From an uncultured Clostridia bacterium (lineage in GTDB: Bacteria; Bacillota; Clostridia; TANB77; CAG-508): 6,029 nucleotides of DNA. Positions 1-5,887 of the stretch are shown here, one piece after another; the stretch's first letter is position 1; every line of letters begins with the position of its first letter. The notes under the pieces are model-generated. The model made no database searches. It was not told where the DNA came from and saw only the letters and a program-made list of their open reading frames with translations. The stretch is from contig CANRQH010000081.1 of the NCBI GenBank assembly GCA_947632745.1, forward strand, positions 1 to 6,029, written 5' to 3'. The position numbers and the translations under genes are program-made.

Positions 1-50
1 TTTGACATGCCAAAAATCTTTTCAAAAATTTTTTTAATTTTTTTTTAAAA

Positions 51-71
51 AACTATTGACATTTAATAGTT
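51..71 (-). repeat. 7-bp inverted repeat, possible leader hairpin or weak attenuator
   Basis: AACTATT (51-57) and AATAGTT (65-71) are perfect inverted copies around a 7-base spacer. Read leftward, the stem is followed at once by a run of T (complement of the A run 47-52). It lies about 20-40 bases downstream of the expected start of the leftward transcript. It could therefore be a weak intrinsic terminator or attenuator, or an operator. The stem has only one G-C pair per arm, so chance in AT-rich DNA is a real alternative. Confidence 0.3.
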
Positions 72-98
72 GGTCTTAAATAACATTTATTTTGTTGA

Positions 99-128
99 AT
101 TATATCATAATTTAACATATATAGTCAA
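99..128 (-). promoter_or_regulatory. Leftward sigma-A promoter, extended -10
   Basis: On the minus strand, TTGACT (128-123) is separated by 18 bases from a perfect TATAAT (104-99). A TG one base upstream of the TATAAT gives an extended -10. Transcription would start near 92 and run leftward out of the window. The only start codon seen on that strand is an ATG at 8-6 with no clear Shine-Dalgarno, so the gene served is probably outside the window. It is arranged divergently from the GH3 gene. Confidence 0.6.
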
Positions 129-171
129 TGAACATTTTTTGATAAATTTTGTGGAAAGATTATTTATTTTA

Positions 172-180
172 TGATAAAAT
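172..180 (+). promoter_or_regulatory. Extended -10 for the GH3 gene
   Basis: TG (172-173) plus one base and TAAAAT (175-180) form an extended -10 element about 30 bases before the GH3 start codon. No good -35 lies at 16-18 bases upstream, which extended -10 promoters can tolerate. A weaker alternative is TTGATA (139-144) with TATTTA (161-166) at a 16-base spacing. Either would give a short leader. Confidence 0.4.
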
Positions 181-210
181 GATACAAAGATAAAAGAGAG
201 GTAACAATAT

Positions 211-1386
211 ATGAAAAAATTTTTATTATTACTAATTTTCATTTTAATAGTAGTTGGAGCATTTTTCTGGTTTAAAAAAAATGATAGTTCAATTAATCAG
301 AATATTGCTCAAGAACAAGCAGAAAATGAAGTAATCGATAATATTCCTGAAGAACCTAAAAAAACAGAATTATTTGAAGAATATTATGAACAAGCAGAAA
401 CTCTACTTGAAACTATGACATTAGAAGAAAAAGTTGGTCAAATGTTTTTAGTAAGATTTCCAGATAGCGGTATATCAGAGCAAATACAAAATTATGCTCC
501 AGGAGGATACATTTTATTTGAAAAAGATTTTAAAAATGAAACAAAAAAATCCATTTATGATAAACTAACAAACTTACAAAATGTAAGCAAAATAAAATTA
601 ATATTTGGAGTTGACGAGGAGGGAGGAACTGTTGCAAGAGTAAGCTCTTACAAGGCTTTTCGTTCATCTAAATTTCTATCACCACAAAAATTATTTGCCA
701 AAGGCGGACTTCAAGCAATCTTAGATGATTCAACAGAAAAGTCAAATTTGTTAAAGGAACTTGGATTAAATATGAATCTTACTCCTGTTGCAGATGTTTC
801 TTTAAATCATTCATCTTTTATATATGATAGAACTTATGGCCAAGATTATAATGAAACAGCAATATATATATCTGAATTAATCAAAACTATGAATAATGAT
901 GGAATGATTTCTGTAATGAAACATTTTCCTGGTTATGGTGATAATCCAGATACTCATACTGGTATTGCAATTGATGATAGAAGTATAGAAAGCTTCAGAA
1001 ATTATGATTTTCTTCCATTTATAAGTGGAATAGAGAACAAGGCTCCATGTATATTAATAAGTCATAATATTATAAAATCAATGGATGAAAATATGCCTGC
1101 ATCATTATCAGAAAATGTACATAATATTTTAAGAGATGAGCTAAATTTTTCGGGAATTATAATTACAGATGACTTAGATATGGATGCTGTAAAGGAATAT
1201 GTTAAAAATGGAGAAGCAGCTGTTCAAGCGTTATTGGCTGGAAATGACTTAATTATTACATCTGCTTTTGAAAAGCAGAAAAAAGAAATTTTAACAGCTA
1301 TTAGTCAAGGTACAATTTCAGAAGAAACTGTAAATATTGCCGTAAGAAGGATTTTAGCAATGAAATATTTTTATGGAATAATATAA
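211..1386 (+). CDS. nagZ: Membrane-anchored GH3 beta-N-acetylglucosaminidase, NagZ-like
   Basis: This 391-residue protein is a glycoside hydrolase family 3 enzyme, expected to remove terminal beta-linked GlcNAc from muropeptides or related glycans outside the membrane. Residues 4-20 form a hydrophobic segment after KK, with no lipobox Cys and no clear cleavage site, so it is probably an uncleaved signal anchor. An acidic linker follows (about 24-60), then a single GH3 barrel domain (about 63-388). Visible motifs are DEEGG (135-139), LTPVADVS (190-197), the NagZ signature KHFPGYGDNPDTHTG (237-251) with the Asp247/His249 acid-base dyad, and ITDDLDM (318-324) with predicted nucleophile Asp320. 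The KH(F/I)PG...D(T/S)H signature separates NagZ-type enzymes from GH3 beta-glucosidases. The start is supported by GAGAGG (196-201) 9 bases upstream. It lacks the second domain of the larger Bacillus NagZ. No terminator of its own was seen. The family call is secure; the exact substrate is inferred. Confidence 0.93.
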   Translation: MKKFLLLLIFILIVVGAFFWFKKNDSSINQNIAQEQAENEVIDNIPEEPKKTELFEEYYEQAETLLETMTLEEKVGQMFLVRFPDSGISEQIQNYAPGGYILFEKDFKNETKKSIYDKLTNLQNVSKIKLIFGVDEEGGTVARVSSYKAFRSSKFLSPQKLFAKGGLQAILDDSTEKSNLLKELGLNMNLTPVADVSLNHSSFIYDRTYGQDYNETAIYISELIKTMNNDGMISVMKHFPGYGDNPDTHTGIAIDDRSIESFRNYDFLPFISGIENKAPCILISHNIIKSMDENMPASLSENVHNILRDELNFSGIIITDDLDMDAVKEYVKNGEAAVQALLAGNDLIITSAFEKQKKEILTAISQGTISEETVNIAVRRILAMKYFYGII

Positions 1387-1442
1387 TAAATTATTATGGA
1401 ACAATATAGTGAATATGTTTAAAATAAATTAATAAGTAAGTC

Positions 1443-1493
1443 TAAAAAAATAAAATGAACCTAAATCATACAAAATGTATCTTTTAGGTTCAT
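1443..1493 (-). terminator. Intrinsic terminator of the glycosyltransferase gene
   Basis: ATGAACCTAAA (1455-1465) pairs perfectly with TTTAGGTTCAT (1483-1493). The hairpin continues after a 2x2 internal loop with ATAC/GTAT around a 5-base loop. On the minus strand it is followed by a T-rich tract (1454-1443), and it begins about 25 bases after the stop codon of the minus-strand gene. On the plus strand the bases after the stem (CTTATTAG) are not a U-tract, so it should terminate mainly leftward transcripts, though it separates the two convergent genes. Confidence 0.85.
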
Positions 1494-1518
1494 CTTATTA
1501 GCATTACATAGCATTTCT

Positions 1519-2754
1519 TTAATTTAATTTTTTTAATAAATTCCAAATTTCATTAGTTTTTTCATAATCTTCGTAAGATTTAGTAACATCTTTATCATAT
1601 TTTTCTAATTCTACTAACAATAATGAAAAACAATCATCATCAAAAATTTTATTTAATTTAGGAATTATTAATTTTAACTTAGATTTCATTTCTTTTATTT
1701 CTTTTTTATAATTTTCTTTATTTTTTATGTATAGTAATAATGGTTTATATTTTATCCAACCAAGTGAAGCTTTAAAAAATCTTTCTTTTATAGAAGATTC
1801 ATTTACATTAATTTGCCTTAAACTTTTAGGATAAGTTCCATCCATAATACATGTATATTTTAAAAATCCATCATGGAAATGATATACAGGTATTTTAAAA
1901 ACACTAGAATTATTTAATGCAGTAGAAAAGAAAGTATCTTCTCCTCTTGCACTAGGCGGATTATAAAATGCAGGAATTTTATCTATGTTATTAAGATTTA
2001 AACACAAAGTAGAGCCTGCAATCCATTTACCAATTCCATCAGATTGAATTTCAGTTGCACCAATTCCTTTGGCTTCACGCATATGAGCATATGTAACACC
2101 ATTAGTGTTTTTCATTTTTTCTTTAATTGATTCCCAAGATATAATGTCATTACTAATTACTTCTATAAATTGTTTCAAATCATTTTCTGTAAAGTTTTCA
2201 TCAAAATTTATATATGGAATAGGGGAAATATAGCCACAATGATAGCCAACTGTGACATCACAATTATTTTGCTCAATAAATTTTATATGTTCTAATATAT
2301 TGTCTTGCTTAATCCATGTATTTTTTCCATGGTCTTTAAGTACTGCAACAGGGTACTCATCATCATCCCAAAATAGAAGATAATCCATTTTATATTTTAA
2401 GGCATAATACATAATTGTATTTCTTCCTTTGGCATGACCATGGCCAAAAAACAATTCTAGTTGTTTTGAATCTATATTATGTTTTTCTGCTAAATTTTTT
2501 ATTTGCCTTTTTATACATTCAGGTGTAATATATTTTACATTAATTTTTTCTAAGACATCTGGGTCAAGTTTATAAAACTCTTCTTTTGGAGTATGTTGAT
2601 AATTTGAATCGTATAAGATAAAAATAGTTAAATTTATTTTCTTATCATAATTTTCTATTTGTGATAACATATCTTTATAATAGCTATTAATTATATTACA
2701 TACATTAGACCTACCTGTTACAAAACCTAAACCCATATTTATTTGCTTTTTCAT
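1519..2754 (-). CDS. GT-A-fold glycosyltransferase-like protein
   Basis: This 411-residue protein has no signal peptide or membrane helix, so it is probably cytosolic or peripheral. It resembles nucleotide-sugar glycosyltransferases of the GT-A fold (family 2-like). There is a GRN motif (110-112), then a hydrophobic strand leading into a metal-binding acidic cluster, YLLFWDDDEYP (125-135), the expected DXD site. Later come ARGEDTFFS (269-277), where Asp273 or Glu272 could be the catalytic base, and YHFHDG (291-296), whose His could be a metal ligand. The C-terminal ~90 residues are Lys/Glu-rich and probably helical. The donor sugar and acceptor cannot be read from the sequence. AAGGGA (complement of 2763-2768), 8 bases upstream, fixes the start. 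No sugar-nucleotide, capsule or flippase genes lie beside it, so it is an orphan here, transcribed alone and divergently from the 749-residue gene. It could be an envelope glycan or protein glycosylation enzyme; that is inference. Confidence 0.72.
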   Translation of the reverse strand: MKKQINMGLGFVTGRSNVCNIINSYYKDMLSQIENYDKKINLTIFILYDSNYQHTPKEEFYKLDPDVLEKINVKYITPECIKRQIKNLAEKHNIDSKQLELFFGHGHAKGRNTIMYYALKYKMDYLLFWDDDEYPVAVLKDHGKNTWIKQDNILEHIKFIEQNNCDVTVGYHCGYISPIPYINFDENFTENDLKQFIEVISNDIISWESIKEKMKNTNGVTYAHMREAKGIGATEIQSDGIGKWIAGSTLCLNLNNIDKIPAFYNPPSARGEDTFFSTALNNSSVFKIPVYHFHDGFLKYTCIMDGTYPKSLRQINVNESSIKERFFKASLGWIKYKPLLLYIKNKENYKKEIKEMKSKLKLIIPKLNKIFDDDCFSLLLVELEKYDKDVTKSYEDYEKTNEIWNLLKKLN

Positions 2755-2794
2755 ATTTGTTATCCCTTCTTTTACTAAATTATGCCACCATTAA

Positions 2795-2823
2795 ATTATA
2801 CAACTATTTAAACCAAATGTAAA
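2795..2823 (-). promoter_or_regulatory. Sigma-A promoter of the glycosyltransferase gene
   Basis: On the minus strand, TTTACA (2823-2818) and a perfect TATAAT (2800-2795) are spaced by 17 bases. The start site would be near 2788, giving a leader of about 34 bases that contains the Shine-Dalgarno sequence at 2768-2763. Confidence 0.7.
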
Positions 2824-2880
2824 TATTTTTAAGAAAAATGTAATAATTAAGAGAAAAACACTAGAAAAAAATTTGATAAA

Positions 2881-2889
2881 TGATATAAT
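2881..2889 (+). promoter_or_regulatory. Extended -10 for the 749-residue gene
   Basis: TGATATAAT (2881-2889) is a perfect extended -10 with no obvious -35 at the usual spacing. It would give a leader of about 105 bases. A second TATAAT at 2951-2956 lies closer to the gene but also lacks a -35. A 6-bp inverted repeat TTTATA (2915-2920)/TATAAA (2928-2933) lies between them. It could bind a regulator but is also plausible by chance. Confidence 0.45.
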
Positions 2890-3000
2890 ATTTGTGTATA
2901 AGTATTTTTTGAAGTTTATAAAAAACGTATAAAATTTATGATATTATTTATATAATGAAGTAAAAAATGAATTAACAATGAAAATAGGGGGATTTTTTAA

Positions 3001-5250
3001 ATGAAAGAACTAATACTATATTCTAATGAAGAAGAAAAAATAAATATCGAATTTGATATATTATATCCTGAACAAAAATATTTACCAATAGTATCGAATA
3101 ATAATGTAGAAAACGAAAATATATATGATTTAAATATCGAAATAGATGAAATTGCCGAAGCAAAATTTGATAATAGTTTATCAGAATTTGAAAAAATAAA
3201 TTATACAATAGCAGCAGCCTCAGGGTTATTTACTGGAATATTAAATATACTTTGGAGTAAAGATTATGAATTAGAAAATGCACAAAAATGGGGCAAGGAA
3301 AAAATTGAGAAATTTGTATGTGATGTTGCTAAAAAACAAGGATGTAAAAGTGATAATATTCAAGATTCTATTAGATTTCTTGAAAAAAAGTTTCCAATAC
3401 AAGCTGATAAATATACAAATACATTTGGAGGAGGATTACAACATCATTTAAGAGATTTTTCACATCATCCAACTATTCTTGGATTAATATCATCAATATT
3501 AAATCAATTTGGTGTTGGAATTGGAACAGATGTTAATGGTAATTTTATCGTAGATTCCATAACAGACAATCAATTTGTTGGACAAACATTTGGAGAAAAA
3601 ATATATAATGCTTTTATAATGTGGAGCTTTCATCTAATAAGTGATATGGCTGGTTCTAGCTCTAGTTTAAGCGGTGGTACTGGAATACCTGGCGTTATAC
3701 TTTCAATTTTTAAAGAAATGTCATCATTACCTATTTTTCAAGAAATAAAAGTAAAATATAAAGACGATGATGTTGGACTTTCAATGTTCATTTCAAAATT
3801 ATTTAATGGAACGATTTTTAAAGATGAAAATGGAAATCCAATTAAATTGGATTTTAGAACTGAATTAGGATTATTAGCTAATCAAAGTAAATCGGTAATT
3901 ATTAACGAATGTCTTGTTAGAGGTTTATATACAATAAGAAGTTTGTATAGAGAATTATCTACAAAGAATATTAAAACTATATCTGATTTAAAAAATATTG
4001 ATTTTAAAGAAGTATTACCTTTTAAATCAAGAGTATTAACAAGAATGCTTACAATATCAAGTGGTGTTTTCGTGTTGCTTGATTTATCAAAAGCAACTGC
4101 AAAATCTGTTAAAAAAAACCTATCAACATTTTTTTTGAACATTAACTATGTTGGCATATGTAGATTTATTTTATCATGTAAAGCAGATGCAGGTTATATA
4201 GAAGAAGATGTAAGAAAAATATTATATGAGAAGTATTTCGGGAATGATAAACCAATTTTTAATTTTAAAATGTTTAAACTTGATAAAATACAATCACAAA
4301 TTCTTCATTCTCTACAATTAGAAAAAATTAAATATGATATTTTATACATAAAAAATGAAGAAGAAAAAAAAGAAAAAATAGATTGGTGCAATAAGTGGAA
4401 AAAGAATATTTTAAGTAAGCTTAATGAGTCAGAGAATTATTTTATAACAAATGAAGAAGAGTTATATGAAAAACTTAATAAAACATTTCAAAATGATGAT
4501 AAATTTTATCTTATTGCCATAGAATTATATGTATTTAAACCATACTATATGTTCTCAGAAGATGACAAGAAGATTAAAAAATATAAAATAACTTCAGACT
4601 ATTTTGAAAATATATTTAAAATTAAACAAAATTGCTTAAGTATAAATAGCATTGATAATATAATTAAAACTTATAACAATTATAATAAAAATGTTTTACA
4701 GAATAAAACAAAGAAGTTTATAATAGGAGCATGTGCAACCACAACAATAACTTTAATAACTGGTGGCTTAGGTTGGATGTTTGCTCCTCAAATAGCAATT
4801 GCATTGGCAGGAGAAAGTGTTGCTGGATTATCTGGCGCTGCATTGACAAGTGCAAGCCTTGCATTCGTTGGAGGTGGTTCGCTTGCAGCAGGAGGTTTAG
4901 GAATGGCAGGTGGAACTGCAATTTTAACAGGTGGAGGAGCTTTAATAGGCCTTGCTAGCTCTAGTGCAACTACTATTGCTACTGTACTTAATAGCAATGC
5001 AAATATAAATATATTAGATGAATGTTCAAAAGTTTTAACTTTTAGTAAACTTATTTTAGCAGATAAATTAAAAGATTATACAAGCATTAAAACATTAAAG
5101 AAATCTATTGATGAAGCGATTGCAAAATTAGAGAATTATAATGCAAATATAGAGACTTATAGTACTAATAAAGAAAAGAAAAAAATTGTGAAAACAAATG
5201 TTAAATATTTATCAAAATGTAGCAAAGCATTAGAAGAAATGATTAATTAA
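3001..5250 (+). CDS. Uncharacterised protein with His/Asp-rich core and Gly-rich membrane segment
   Basis: I cannot assign a function to this 749-residue protein. The start is supported by AGGGGGA (2986-2992), 8 bases upstream. Residues 1-65 are acidic and polar with no signal peptide. Residues 68-85 form a hydrophobic helix. Residues 143-156 read GGGLQHHLRDFSHH and 208-218 read WSFHLISDMAG; the clustered His148, 149, 155, 156, 211 and Asp152, 215 could form a metal site. SLSGGTGIPG (222-231) is a Gly/Ser turn. Residues 286-307 and 340-365 are helical, the latter partly hydrophobic. Residues 400-570 are Lys/Glu/Asn-rich and probably alpha-helical. Residues 573-663 are strongly Gly/Ala-rich and hydrophobic with many GxxxG-like spacings (for example GGLGMAGG, 631-638), as in glycine-zipper or pore-forming segments. 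Residues 665-749 are a charged helical tail. From memory, similar proteins occur as hypotheticals in gut Firmicutes; I could not check this. It is a monocistronic unit between its own -10 and a strong terminator. A membrane-acting effector, defence protein or membrane-bound hydrolase are all possible. Confidence 0.85.
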   Translation: MKELILYSNEEEKINIEFDILYPEQKYLPIVSNNNVENENIYDLNIEIDEIAEAKFDNSLSEFEKINYTIAAASGLFTGILNILWSKDYELENAQKWGKEKIEKFVCDVAKKQGCKSDNIQDSIRFLEKKFPIQADKYTNTFGGGLQHHLRDFSHHPTILGLISSILNQFGVGIGTDVNGNFIVDSITDNQFVGQTFGEKIYNAFIMWSFHLISDMAGSSSSLSGGTGIPGVILSIFKEMSSLPIFQEIKVKYKDDDVGLSMFISKLFNGTIFKDENGNPIKLDFRTELGLLANQSKSVIINECLVRGLYTIRSLYRELSTKNIKTISDLKNIDFKEVLPFKSRVLTRMLTISSGVFVLLDLSKATAKSVKKNLSTFFLNINYVGICRFILSCKADAGYIEEDVRKILYEKYFGNDKPIFNFKMFKLDKIQSQILHSLQLEKIKYDILYIKNEEEKKEKIDWCNKWKKNILSKLNESENYFITNEEELYEKLNKTFQNDDKFYLIAIELYVFKPYYMFSEDDKKIKKYKITSDYFENIFKIKQNCLSINSIDNIIKTYNNYNKNVLQNKTKKFIIGACATTTITLITGGLGWMFAPQIAIALAGESVAGLSGAALTSASLAFVGGGSLAAGGLGMAGGTAILTGGGALIGLASSSATTIATVLNSNANINILDECSKVLTFSKLILADKLKDYTSIKTLKKSIDEAIAKLENYNANIETYSTNKEKKKIVKTNVKYLSKCSKALEEMIN

Positions 5251-5272
5251 AAAAGCTTAATTAATATTAAAT

Positions 5273-5312
5273 AAAAAAATTATACATGTTTTAAAATATG
5301 TATAATTTTTTT
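5273..5312 (+). terminator. Strong intrinsic terminator after the 749-residue gene
   Basis: AAAAAAATTATACAT (5273-5287) and ATGTATAATTTTTTT (5298-5312) are perfect 15-base inverted copies, and inner pairs shrink the loop to about 4 bases. The right arm ends in seven T, forming the U-tract. It starts 22 bases after the stop codon at 5248-5250. The matching A run on the left means it could also work on the opposite strand. Confidence 0.88.
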
Positions 5313-5366
5313 ATACACATTTTAGAGATTTGTTTACTTGTATCTAAAGAAGTGGTAGAGTAGGGG

Positions 5367-5440
5367 GAATAGTAGATTTTTAGAATTTTGGAAATTTTAA
5401 ATTTGTACAGTTTTAAATTTTTAACCTACTATTCTAAAAA
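5367..5440. repeat. Inverted repeat with two alternative pairings
   Basis: GAATAGTAG (5367-5375) is perfectly complementary to CTACTATTC (5426-5434). TTTTTAGAAT (5377-5386) is perfectly complementary to ATTCTAAAAA (5431-5440). The right arms share 5431-5434, so the two stems exclude each other. A direct repeat TTTTAAATTT lies inside (5395-5404, 5411-5420). TTTTAACC (5419-5426) could also pair with GGTTAAAA (5458-5465). This could be a switching RNA fold or a worn terminal repeat. Confidence 0.5.
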
Positions 5441-5511
5441 ACGAACATTTGTTATTTGGTTAAAATTTAAATAATATTTTCAAAATAATAAATATTTTTA
5501 TAAATTCAGAC

Positions 5512-5572
5512 CTCTCAAAATCGTTTTTAAGACTTTTTTATATTAAACTAATAAAGTTTATCGTCTAATAAA
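5512..5572 (+). repeat. Copy 1 of a diverged ~60-base direct repeat
   Basis: This segment matches 5828-5887 at a nearly constant offset of about 315 bases. Shared blocks include AAAATCGTTTTT (5517-5528 and 5832-5843), TTTTTTATA (5534-5542 and 5851-5859) and GTCTAA (5563-5568 and 5878-5883), with substitutions and small gaps between. The constant offset argues for a true duplicated unit rather than scattered AT-rich matches. Confidence 0.5.
5513..5539 (+). terminator. Terminator-like hairpin in repeat copy 1
   Basis: TCT-C-AAAA (5513-5520) faces TTTT-A-AGA (5525-5532) around loop TCGT, giving seven pairs with one C/A mismatch. A C and six T follow (5534-5539). No gene precedes it after the terminator at 5273-5312, so if functional it would end an untranslated RNA. 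The mismatch suggests decay compared with the cleaner hairpin in copy 2. Confidence 0.35.
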
Positions 5573-5716
5573 TTTAATTGCTTATTTTAGTTTGTATAAT
5601 TTTCATTATAATATTACTTATATAAAAAATTATTATCAAATAATAACAATTTTGCTATTATAATATGATAAATATTAAGAACTAATAAAATTTATGCAAT
5701 TACTGGCATAACTAGA

Positions 5717-5827
5717 TTTCAACTCCAAAAGCGCTAAAAACCGACACACGAGAATCGATTTTAAGCGATTTTTATTTTTTCTTAATATAACTTGTTGTGT
5801 AAAAAATAAGGCTATTTTGGAGTGAAG
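5717..5827. repeat. Long imperfect palindrome
   Basis: ACTCCAAAA (5722-5730) and TTTTGGAGT (5815-5823) are perfect inverted copies. The match extends outward (TTTCA against TGAAG, with one extra base) and inward less perfectly: ACACACGAG (5743-5751) against CTTGTTGTGT (5791-5800). The apex carries AATCG (5753-5757)/CGATT (5766-5770) followed by a T-rich tract to 5780, which is itself terminator-like. The structure fits a fold-back RNA, a miniature inverted-repeat element, or the end of a lost insertion sequence. Confidence 0.45.
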
Positions 5828-5877
5828 CCCTAAAATCGTTTTTTAGGAGTTTTTTTATAGAAATAAACAAGTTATAT
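5785..5877. repeat. 12-bp inverted repeat interleaved with the palindrome
   Basis: ATATAACTTGTT (5785-5796) and AACAAGTTATAT (5866-5877) are perfect inverted copies 69 bases apart. The left arm lies inside the loop of the 5722-5730/5815-5823 pairing and the right arm lies outside it. In an RNA the two pairings would form a pseudoknot or act as alternatives. The right arm is also part of repeat copy 2. Confidence 0.5.
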
Positions 5878-5887
5878 GTCTAAAATA
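5828..5887 (+). repeat. Copy 2 of the diverged ~60-base direct repeat
   Basis: This is the partner of 5512-5572; the shared blocks keep an offset of about 315 bases. It directly follows the long palindrome. The 5' neighbours of the two copies differ: copy 1 is preceded by plain AT-rich sequence and copy 2 by the palindrome arm. The repeat therefore seems to begin at the hairpin. Confidence 0.5.
5829..5856 (+). terminator. Intrinsic terminator-like hairpin in repeat copy 2
   Basis: CCTAAAA (5829-5835) pairs perfectly with TTTTAGG (5841-5847) around TCGTT, followed by AG and seven T (5850-5856). This is a sound rho-independent terminator for plus-strand transcription, but no coding gene lies between it and the terminator 520 bases upstream. 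It may close a small untranslated RNA that includes the palindrome. Confidence 0.55.

Noticed and set aside
211..282. Lipoprotein signal for the GH3 enzyme
   Set aside because: No Cys follows the hydrophobic segment, so an uncleaved membrane anchor fits better.
3023..4142. Minus-strand open frames 3023-3208 and 3882-4142
   Set aside because: Both are antisense shadows of the large plus-strand gene with no start signals and low-complexity translations.
4718..4997. Open frames on both strands across the Gly/Ala-rich part of the large gene (minus 4718-4921 and 4788-4997, plus 4731-4958)
   Set aside because: They lie wholly inside the 749-residue gene, have no ribosome binding site, and their Leu/Gln-, Pro/Ala- or Trp/Cys-rich translations reflect reading GGN/GCN codons in the wrong frame.
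5449..5477. Possible promoter TTGTTA-17-TAATAT, which would yield a transcript ending at the 5513-5539 hairpin
   Set aside because: Both boxes match the consensus at only four of six positions, which is cheap in DNA this AT-rich.
5367..5887. CRISPR-like or type III toxin-antitoxin RNA repeats
   Set aside because: The repeats are only two or three diverged copies with irregular spacing, there are no Cas genes, and no toxin gene follows.
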